From Eubacterium sp. ER2 (GTDB lineage Bacteria > Bacillota > Clostridia > Lachnospirales > Lachnospiraceae): DNA of 64,000 nt. Positions 37,193 to 44,800 of this stretch are shown here, in pieces (position 1 is the stretch's first letter; each line of letters opens with the position of its first letter). A program made the position numbers and the translations under genes. The notes beneath the pieces were generated by a model. That model had not been told where the DNA came from. It saw only the letters and a list, made by a program, of their open reading frames with translations, and made no database searches. The stretch spans positions 1 through 64,000 of the forward strand of contig NZ_JPJE01000027.1 of NCBI RefSeq assembly GCF_000765215.1, in the 5' to 3' direction.

Positions 37193-37612
37193 TTATTTTT
37201 CCTCTTGGTTTTTCAGATATTTTTTCGGTGTAAATTTCTTTGCACGTCTTTTGGAATCCAGATAAAGGCTCTGGATCTCATCCATAAAAGCTATTTTATC
37301 TTCGTCTGTCAGTGATCCACCGGCAAACATAGCTGCAGCCTGTTCCAAAATCTGCTGAGCCTGTCTGGCACCACGGTTACCAAACTGTTCGGATGCTTCT
37401 GTGATAAAAGCTTCATTCTCACTCATGAGATAAGAAACGTCACACTGTAATGCATCTGCCAGTTTCTGATACAGAACATTTTGTTTTGGAAAACGTCCTT
37501 CTACTTCCCAGGATCGAATAGTCCTATATGAAACACCAACCATACTGGCCAGTTCCTGCTGACTCATCTTTTTTTCTTTTCTTAATGATCTTACTTTTTC
37601 ACCGAATGTCAT
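37193..37612 (-). CDS. XRE-family repressor, ImmR-like
   Basis: 139 residues. The N-terminal helix-turn-helix (FGEKVRSLRKEKKMSQQELA, VGVSYRTIRSWEVEGRFP) is followed by a helical tail. The ATG at 37612 has AGAGG at the right distance; longer starts lack one. It is divergent from the polymerase gene across a region with four operator-like repeats. With the ImmA-like gene downstream it is the likely ICE master repressor. Confidence 0.85.
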   Translation of the reverse strand: MTFGEKVRSLRKEKKMSQQELASMVGVSYRTIRSWEVEGRFPKQNVLYQKLADALQCDVSYLMSENEAFITEASEQFGNRGARQAQQILEQAAAMFAGGSLTDEDKIAFMDEIQSLYLDSKRRAKKFTPKKYLKNQEEK

Positions 37613-37705
37613 AAACATACCTCTTTCTAAGCCTTGTCTTATAAGTTTCATTAGCCGCTTCAAGGCAAAACGGGAAATGTGTTTCCTTAAAAATAAAAAT
37701 TAATC

Positions 37706-37734
37706 TTGACAAAGGGAAATATCTCTCCTATAAT
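37706..37734 (+). promoter_or_regulatory. Consensus promoter toward the polymerase gene
   Basis: Exact consensus: TTGACA (37706-37711), 17-base spacer, TATAAT (37729-37734). Operator site 2 lies within the spacer and abuts the -10 box, so a bound repressor would exclude polymerase. Confidence 0.85.
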
Positions 37735-37767
37735 GTGAATCACAGATAAGGGAAACATCTTTCCTAT

Positions 37768-37796
37768 AAGATACACAATATTTCCTCTTTTGTCAA
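37768..37796 (-). promoter_or_regulatory. Promoter toward the repressor gene
   Basis: On the minus strand TTGACA (37796-37791), 17-base spacer, TATCTT (37773-37768). Operator site 3 lies just beyond the -10, at the expected start of transcription. Confidence 0.7.
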
Positions 37797-37913
37797 TGGA
37801 TATGTGAAATGAATTTCCTGTAATTCAATGAAAACAGGAAGGATAGACAATCATTGATAGTCAAAATGGGATACATGTTACAAAAAGAGGAAAGACGTAT
37901 GGGAGGTGGCAAT

Positions 37914-39188
37914 GTGAGTCAGGATCAGACTTCTATTATCTGTATTGATCTGAAGTCCTTTTATGCTTCTGTAGAATGCGTAGAACGTGGGCTGAATCCA
38001 TTTAAAACAAACCTGGTGGTTGCAGATCCTACCAGATCAAAGTCAACAATCTGCCTGGCAATCACTCCGGCTATGAAGTCTCTTGGCATCAAGAACCGGT
38101 GCCGGATTCATGAGATACCGGATTGTGTAAAGTACATCACAGCCATGCCAAGGATGCAGCTGTATATGGATTATTCCGCAAAGATCTATGGAATCTATCT
38201 GCGGTACGTCTCAAAAGAAGATATCCATGTGTACAGTGTCGATGAGTGTTTTATTGATGTGACAAACTATCTGCAGCTTTATCATCTCACTGCAAAAGAA
38301 ATGGCGGTAAAGCTTATGCAGGAGGTTATGGAGGAAACAGGTATCACTGCAACCGCTGGTGTGGGAACCAATCTGTATCTTGCTAAGATCGCAATGGATA
38401 TTGTAGCAAAGCATGTGGATGACCATATTGGAATCCTGGATGAATTCTCTTACAGAGAGCAGCTATGGGATCATAAACCATTAAGTGACTTCTGGAGGAT
38501 TGGATCCCGGACTGAAAAAAAACTGGCCGGTTACGGGATTCATACGATGGGCGATATCGCAATGGCTTCTTTAAGATCCGAAGACTGGCTGTATAAGATG
38601 TTTGGGATTGATGCAGAGCTGTTGATTGATCATGCATGGGGCTATGAAACATGCCGGATGAGTGACATCAAGAACTATCATTCGGAGGAACACAGCCTTT
38701 CAAATGGTCAGGTGTTGATGCGAAATTATTCTTTTGAAGAAGCACTTGTAATCGTAAGGGAAATGACAGACAACCTGGCCCTGGATCTGTTTGAAAAAGG
38801 ACTGGTGACAAGCTCTCTCACCTTATGGATCGCATATGACCACAGGTATGAGCATGAGGCATCCAAAGGAACCGTAAAACTCGAAAGAGAAAGTAACAGT
38901 TCCAAAAAGATCATAGATGCAGTGGAAGATTTATATCTCAGGATTGCGGACAGATATACCGGAATTCGAAGAATCGAGGTGTGTGCGAATAGGGTTGCTC
39001 CTGAAAATTATGTGCAGTACAGCCTGTTTGATGATCCAAAACAGACCGATAAAGAACGGCATTTACAGGAAGCAGTATTGAATGTAAAGCAGCGTTATGG
39101 AAAGAATGCGATCATGCGTGGATCTAACCTGCTAGAGTGTTCTACTTATCGAGAACGCAATGAACAAATAGGTGGTCACCGTGCTTAG
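37914..39188 (+). CDS. Y-family DNA polymerase (UmuC/UvrX-like)
   Basis: About 424 residues. The palm has ICIDLKSFYASVECVERGL with the first catalytic Asp, and YSVDECFIDVT with the second Asp-Glu pair. Finger, thumb (WRIGSRTEKKLAGYGI) and little-finger domains follow. The GTG at 37914 has GGAGGTGG at 37902-37909; an ATG at 37899 is the alternative. Such polymerases copy damaged DNA with errors. It is first behind the consensus promoter of the ICE switch and is followed by a YolD-like gene. Confidence 0.9.
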   Translation: MSQDQTSIICIDLKSFYASVECVERGLNPFKTNLVVADPTRSKSTICLAITPAMKSLGIKNRCRIHEIPDCVKYITAMPRMQLYMDYSAKIYGIYLRYVSKEDIHVYSVDECFIDVTNYLQLYHLTAKEMAVKLMQEVMEETGITATAGVGTNLYLAKIAMDIVAKHVDDHIGILDEFSYREQLWDHKPLSDFWRIGSRTEKKLAGYGIHTMGDIAMASLRSEDWLYKMFGIDAELLIDHAWGYETCRMSDIKNYHSEEHSLSNGQVLMRNYSFEEALVIVREMTDNLALDLFEKGLVTSSLTLWIAYDHRYEHEASKGTVKLERESNSSKKIIDAVEDLYLRIADRYTGIRRIEVCANRVAPENYVQYSLFDDPKQTDKERHLQEAVLNVKQRYGKNAIMRGSNLLECSTYRERNEQIGGHRA

Positions 39189-39202
39189 AGGAGGTGTAAA
39201 AA

Positions 39203-39619
39203 GTGCTGGCAAGTGCATATCAACCGTATTTATATTTATCAAGACCGGTTTCCAGGAGACATCCCATGGATGTAGGACGCAGGGCAAAACAGTTTGCTCC
39301 ATTTGCGGCACTTCGTGGACTGGATGAAACGATCCGGCAACAGGAAATCATTTACGAATCGAAAAGAGATTTATCCGAAGAAAAGAAAAATGAGCTGGAT
39401 ATGAAATTAAGGATCCTGGCATATGGGATGAAGATACAGGCAACTTATTTTCAAAAATCCTGGAAGGATCCGTCAGTTGGCCAGTACCATACATTATCCG
39501 GAACCGTAGAATTTTTTGATCCATCAGTCCACTTACGGATCGATGATACTGAGATTCAGATCCAGGACATCTGTGATCTGACTGGTGATGTATTTGAAAC
39601 TATTGAAATATCATGTTAA
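39203..39619 (+). CDS. YolD-like protein
   Basis: 138 residues with the block DVGRRAKQFAPFAALRGLDE and the later VGQYHTLSGTVEFFD, which resemble YolD-like proteins that accompany UvrX/UmuC polymerases on Firmicutes mobile elements. It starts with GTG at 39203 after AGAGGAGG, 14 bp behind the polymerase. Presumed UmuD-like accessory to the polymerase; the mechanism is not established. Confidence 0.75.
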   Translation: MLASAYQPYLYLSRPVSRRHPMDVGRRAKQFAPFAALRGLDETIRQQEIIYESKRDLSEEKKNELDMKLRILAYGMKIQATYFQKSWKDPSVGQYHTLSGTVEFFDPSVHLRIDDTEIQIQDICDLTGDVFETIEISC

Positions 39620-39853
39620 TTAATCACAGCGGAATTTTTTATACCGGAAAGAGTGTGTGGTAGCTGGTGGAAGGATAAAAAAGGATGCACAGATCGACAA
39701 AGCAGATCTGATCAGAATAAAAATCGTGCTGTTCGTGTAGCTTTGGCACTTACGGAATGGATGGCATGATGCTCATAAGGCGGATTTGATTTCCCTTTGG
39801 TCCGTTGAGTAATAAATGGAGAAATATCTTATTGCTTAAAGGAGGAAGCCTAT

Positions 39854-40081
39854 ATGGGATCAGGTGCTATTAAATGGCATGTACACTGCTCTGTATGCGG
39901 AGCATTTATTGAAAAGAGCGCACAAAGCGATTCAGAAGTGGAGTGCAAAAAATGTCGCAGTACATTGGAGATATTTGTAAAGGATGATATGGTGTCGGTT
40001 CGTCCGATCCACATCAGAGATGAACAATTAAAGTCCAGGATGCGGACGTATTCCCGAAAGATGATGAATCAGGGATCATAA
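39854..40081 (+). CDS. Small zinc-ribbon protein
   Basis: 75 residues with CSVCG (about residue 12) and CKKC (about residue 31), a likely zinc ribbon, then a basic tail. AAAGGAGG precedes the ATG. The 234 bp before it contain no gene that I can support. Function unknown; it may bind nucleic acid or a protein partner. Confidence 0.65.
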   Translation: MGSGAIKWHVHCSVCGAFIEKSAQSDSEVECKKCRSTLEIFVKDDMVSVRPIHIRDEQLKSRMRTYSRKMMNQGS

Positions 40082-40192
40082 CAGAATAGAATGAGCTGTC
40101 TGTAGTAAGCGTTGGATTTGGCAGGAACCATCAAGAACGCACCAGACAGTAAGAGTTTGTCAAGGAGCTGAATCTGACTGGAATCACTAAGA

Positions 40193-40283
40193 GCCCGGCA
40201 AAACATTTACGGATACACTGCAAGATCAGAAGTATTTTCTGGTTTTGGAGATTGTTGAAGTATTTGTTTTGTCGGGCTTTTTT
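40193..40283 (+). terminator. 13-bp stem with 59-base loop and T tract
   Basis: GCCCGGCAAAACA (40193-40205) pairs with TGTTTTGTCGGGC (40265-40277), one wobble, followed by six T. It may end the switch operon, or be the 3' end of a small RNA. It lies in the gene-free stretch 40082-40431. Confidence 0.6.
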
Positions 40284-40324
40284 GATGTATTTCAAAAAAT
40301 TTTTAAATTTTTTGTCGTACCCCA

Positions 40325-40361
40325 CTGTAAAACAGGCTCTCAGCGTTTCGTTATATAGAGG
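40325..40361 (+). repeat. 37-bp ICE repeat, copy 1
   Basis: Starts CTGTAAAACAGGCTCT and continues CGTTTCGTTATAT. It shares nearly all bases with copies at 41379 and 57823 and is 71 bp before a 39-residue gene. Confidence 0.8.
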
Positions 40362-40431
40362 TTGAATTCTCTTCTGCAAAAATAATTGCAGAGAGAGATT
40401 TTGATAATATGACACAAAGGAGGAAGCAAAG

Positions 40432-40551
40432 ATGACTGAAATCGAATACCAGGAATTTGTAAGGCATTGTCCTTACGATGCTATGGGCGATTATTCCATG
40501 TTTCGCAAAGAGCAAGCAGAGAATAAATCAGAAGATGCACATAGCAACTGA
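40432..40551 (+). CDS. Small acidic protein, 39 residues
   Basis: Starts MTEIEYQEFVRHCPYDAMGD and ends EDAHSN, with AAAGGAGG at a good distance before the ATG. It follows repeat copy 1 and precedes the structured leader of the sigma-like gene. It could be a true small protein or a leader peptide. I do not recognise a family. Confidence 0.6.
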   Translation: MTEIEYQEFVRHCPYDAMGDYSMFRKEQAENKSEDAHSN

Positions 40552-40582
40552 ATAAGCCAGGCAATCTGGCAAACTTAATCTA

Positions 40583-40736
40583 AACGCAGATACATGCGTT
40601 ACAAAGGAGTCGCGGACTCCCGTTCAAAAAAAACGGGTGAGTTCGTGACCTCTTGTACTGCAGTTCTTTATGTCTGTGCAGAAATTTCATAAAAGATGGA
40701 ATGGACCACCCGGAGCCGAAAGGCAGAAAGGTGGTC
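40583..40736 (+). promoter_or_regulatory. Structured leader that can hide the sigma-gene ribosome-binding site
   Basis: AACGCA/TGCGTT (40583-40588, 40595-40600), GGAGTC/GACTCC (40606-40611, 40615-40620), CCCGT/ACGGG (40619-40623, 40633-40637, competing with the last) and GACCACC/GGTGGTC (40704-40710, 40730-40736). The last stem takes in the AAGGTGG site just before the sigma-like start at 40740. The layout suggests attenuation or translational control. Confidence 0.6.
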
Positions 40737-40739
40737 TTT

Positions 40740-41360
40740 ATGTTGACATTAAAAGAACTGAAAAAAATCGTGAAAGTTGCTGATGTGGAGAAGAGAATCC
40801 CAAGCGTGAAATCCTTGAAGGAACACAAAGTTGTAGTAAAGGAAATGATCAATGCAGATACAACAATCTCTGTTTATGATCACGGATATGTACTTTATAC
40901 AGCAGGAAATCAATCAACCGTATTTCCGCTTCATAGTTGTGATGACTATGAATATGTGAGTGTAACTGGCGATAACAAGGAATTCAATAAAGAGTTCTTT
41001 GATAATGAAAACTGGTATATCCGTCTGCTGATGGAGGCTGAAGACCGTATGGCATACAGCCAGAGCAAAATCAGCACCAATCATGGTGTGTTTTCTAACA
41101 GCGATGTTACAGATGATGCGGAGATTATGAGAGGATCTTCAAAAGATTTTGTTGACGATGTTATCGACAGAGAAATTCTAAACGCTTTGATCAAAGAGTT
41201 AACAGAGAGACAAAAGACGGTACTCAATCTGGTTTATTTCGAGGAAATGCGTCAGCAGGATGTTGCAGATTATCTGGGAATCAAACAGCAGAGTGTAAAT
41301 GACCTCCTGAACAGGGCATTAAAAACGATGAAAAAAAAGGCGGAAAACGAAGAATTTTAA
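40740..41360 (+). CDS. Sigma-70 region-4-like transcription factor
   Basis: 206 residues. The C-terminal part (about residues 155-200) is a clear region-4 helix-turn-helix: LTERQKTVLNLVYFEE, QQDVADYLGIKQQSVNDLL. The N-terminal 150 residues show no recognisable sigma region 2, so it may be an activator rather than a full sigma factor. The ATG at 40740 is preceded by AAGGTGG, which a hairpin can cover. It sits upstream of the adhesin and transfer genes and is the best candidate for their activator. Confidence 0.75.
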   Translation: MLTLKELKKIVKVADVEKRIPSVKSLKEHKVVVKEMINADTTISVYDHGYVLYTAGNQSTVFPLHSCDDYEYVSVTGDNKEFNKEFFDNENWYIRLLMEAEDRMAYSQSKISTNHGVFSNSDVTDDAEIMRGSSKDFVDDVIDREILNALIKELTERQKTVLNLVYFEEMRQQDVADYLGIKQQSVNDLLNRALKTMKKKAENEEF

Positions 41361-41822
41361 AAAAATTGAATTAGACCACTGTAAAACAGGCTCTGAGCGT
41401 TTCGTTATATGAAGGGTTTGCATAGAACACCTTCATGTACCTTGAAAAATGAATAGCCTGCCCGGAGTGATATTCGGTTTGAACATGCATAGAGCGAAAA
41501 GCTGCGTGTCTGCCAGAAGAAAACGTATCAGAGATGGAAACTGATATAGGAACGGATCCGGGAAAGAAAACAGGAAAACGCTTAAATCTTAAATCAAAAT
41601 AAAATGTCTGAATCTGAAAAGAGGATGACAGTAGAAATCATGTGGCGGTATTTGTGACAAACAGGTACCGCCATATATTTGTGCTGTTATCTCAGCTTGT
41701 GCTGACTGTCCCAAATAGCGCAAATTTCAGGAAAGGAGGCGATCATCTTCGTATAAAAGATAATACGCAGACACGAACAGATAACCATACACAAAAAAAT
41801 CAGAAAGGAAGGATTTAAGAGA
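41361..41822 (+). other. 462-bp non-coding leader before the adhesin gene
   Basis: No convincing gene. It begins with the 37-bp repeat copy 2, then an ATGAAGG/CCTTCAT stem (41409-41415, 41430-41436). Sequence after 41440 is purine-rich without a clear terminator. GAAAGGAAGG lies before the adhesin ATG. Probably the promoter and long 5' leader of the transfer operon. Confidence 0.55.
41379..41415 (+). repeat. 37-bp ICE repeat, copy 2
   Basis: Differs from copy 1 at three positions. It starts 18 bp after the stop of the sigma-like gene. Its last seven bases form the left arm of a hairpin ending at 41436. Confidence 0.8.
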
Positions 41823-44800
41823 ATGAACGTGAAAAAGAAAGCACGCAGGGTGATGTCCGGTTTACTGACTGCAGTAACGGTTCTATCGACGGTACTCTCT
41901 CCCGCTGTTGCCTATGCTTCTGATGATGCCGGATCTGTAAAAAAGATTCCGTATTATGAGGAGATCAAGGATCAGTTGGATGAAGATGAAGTGGTAACTG
42001 CAAAGGATTATGAGATCAAGGTTGGAGACAATTTCGATGTAAAGAGTGATTATACCGGTCTTACGATCCAGGATGACAGCAAAGTAAAAGTTACATTTCA
42101 GGAAGCAAAAGATACGGACGGGAATGACTTTTCTACCGATTATGCCAATTCCTATAAGGCAGTCTATTATGTAGAACCACAGACAACGGATCACCCAACC
42201 TACCAGATCAATCGAAAGATCGTGGTAAAAGAAGCGGATCAGCAGAAAGATTCGCAGTCAGAAAGTTCTTCTGATCAGGATGCTGGTTCTTCCGATGAGA
42301 CAGAAACAGAGGATTCTGAGGCTGGCTCGTCTACAGAGGAAACTGGTGATGCTAAAACGGAGAGCAAAACAGAACTGACAGAAAAAGAATTTGATGCAGA
42401 GATCGAAGCAACGGAGAATCAGGAGACCGTTGATCCGGAAACAGGGATCACACTCTCAGAGGTTATGCAGGAAGCTGTTGACCAGGAAGTTGCTCTTGCA
42501 GATCTTGAAGCAGGCGAAAGTATTACTTTTGATATGCCAATGATGCTTGCTTCCGGTGAAACAGGAACAAAATCAGTCACAGTCACAGCCGGTTCCTGGT
42601 ACTATTACGCAGATTATGGATTAGGTTCTTATCTGACTTGTCCATATTATGTGAAATGGGGAAGCATCAATGCGACAGCATACTGTGTTGAACCATCGAA
42701 AAAAGGACCGGGAAATGGAACTTATACAATCCAGAAACTTGCCGATGGAAAGACACTTGCAAAGGTCTGCTATTACGGAACAAAAGCAAGTGATGAGAAT
42801 GATTTCTTCGATGAGAAACATCCGGATTTTCCGGCAGGAAAGAGATTCATCATTACCCATCTTGCAGCAGCTTATGCAAATGGATCCAGTGACTGGGCAT
42901 CCGGAACTAATGCAACAGGAAAGAACCTGGCAATGGAGCTTTACAATTATTGTGTAAATATGCCGGACATTCCGTCTGTAGATATGAGCTTTTCCGAATC
43001 TAATGTAAAGGCTTATGTGGAAGGAAACAGCCAGCGAACAAGCGTGATCACATTCAAAGCAGATAAACTGCAGACAATCACATTTAAGTTGCCAAGCGGT
43101 GTAAAGCTTGTAAATGTGACAACCGGTAAAACCAGTGCTGCAGGAGCAAGTGTAGAAATCAGTGGAGGTACACAGTTTTATCTGACAGCATCACTTGATC
43201 AGGCAGAGAGCGTCAGTGCTACATTTCCTTCTCGGATGAAGGGAAGCATTGATAAAGAATACTCTGCTTACAAGATTGTAACAGGATCTGGAACACAGGA
43301 CCTGGCTCTTGTTTTCGGTGAAGGTGTCGGAAATGAGAAATATGTGGATTTTAAAGTAACCTGGACAAAAGAATGCAAGGTATCCATTGTAAAGAAAGAC
43401 CAGGATACAGGCAACGCACTGGCTGGTGCAGTGTACGGGATCTATTCCGATGCTGCATGTACAAAGCTGATTGCAGAGATGCCTGCAACTGATCAGAATG
43501 GTGCTTCACAGCTCACAATGGAAAAGACACAGGAAGTTGTTTATCTGAAAGAAATCTCTGTTCCAACAGGGTATCAGATCGATACAAAGTCTTATAATGT
43601 GACTCTTGCTATCGGAAAGACAACGACTAAAAATGTAACGGACAAACGAGTAAATGCAAAGTTCAACATTGCAAAACAGGATGCTGAGACAGGCAATGAA
43701 GCCCAGGGTGATGCAACACTGGAAGGTGCGGTATATGGTCTTTATGCAAGGGAAGACATTGTTCATCCGGATGGAAGAACCGGAACAATCTATAAGAAAG
43801 ACACCCTGATCACATCCCTGACAACGGATAAGAATGGCGAAGCTTCTGTATCGGATCTCTATCTTGGAAAGTATTATCTGAAAGAGCTTAGTGCTCCGGT
43901 GGGATATGTACTGGATCCGACAGAACATGATGTGGACTGTACTTACGAAGGTGCTACTGTTCCGACAGTAGAAAGAACTTCTGTATGTAAAGAAACCGTC
44001 ATCAAGCAGCCGTTCCAGATCATCAAGGCAGCAAACAATGGGAAGACCGATGCAGATCTTCTGCAGGGAGTTGGTTTTTCAGCATGGCTTGTCAGTGATC
44101 TGAAAGTAAAAGCAGATGGAAGTTACGATTTTGACTCAGCCAGACCAGTTGTACTGACTGCAGATGGCCAGACAGAAATGTTTACCGATGAAAAAGGATA
44201 TGCAAAATCGATTCCGCTTCCATATGGAACTTATGTGGTAAGAGAGACCACAAGCAAACACAACTATGCACCGGTTGATGATTTTGTAGTGAAGATCACA
44301 GAGAATCATCCGGATACACCGCAGACATGGCGAGTGCTTCTGGATAAAGAATTCAAAGCAAAATTAAAGATCATCAAAAAGGATGCAGAAACACAGAAAT
44401 CTGTACTCCTGGCCAATACTGAGTTCAAGGTATACGACCTGGATAATCAGAAATATGTGGAACAGACAACATCCTATCCGAAGCCAACAGTACACAAATC
44501 TTATTTCACAAATGAGGAAGGATACCTGGTACTGCCAAAGAATCTGAAACCTGGTAACTACCGGATTGAGGAAGTGACGGCACCCGATGGGTACACAATA
44601 TCCAAAAACTATGTGACAGTTGCCGTTGATACAGATACTGCTTATCTGACCGATCCTGTCACAGGAGATGCAGTCATTGATGTGGAATATACCAACGCCC
44701 CGGTCAAAGGTCAGTTAAAGATCTATAAACAGGGGGAAGTGTTAAAGGGATTTGATAAGGATTTCCAGTATGAAATGGCCGGACTTGCAGGAGCAGAATT

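Larger units (their letters stand above)
37672..37818. promoter_or_regulatory. Four-copy operator array (GGGAAA-N4-TTTCC)
   Basis: Site 1 GGGAAATGTGTTTCC (37672-37686), site 2 GGGAAATATCTCTCC (37714-37728), site 3 GGGAAACATCTTTCC (37750-37764), site 4 GTGAAATGAATTTCC (37804-37818). Each is an imperfect dyad of the same form, and all lie between the divergent repressor and polymerase genes. They are the probable binding sites of the XRE repressor. Confidence 0.8.

Noticed and set aside
39620-39853. Short GTG frame in the spacer before the zinc-ribbon gene
   Set aside because: About 28 codons, weak ribosome-binding site, no recognisable features.
41440-41460. Resemblance of CCTTGAAAAATGAAT to rRNA-operon spacer sequence
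   Set aside because: The match is short and no rRNA gene is nearby.
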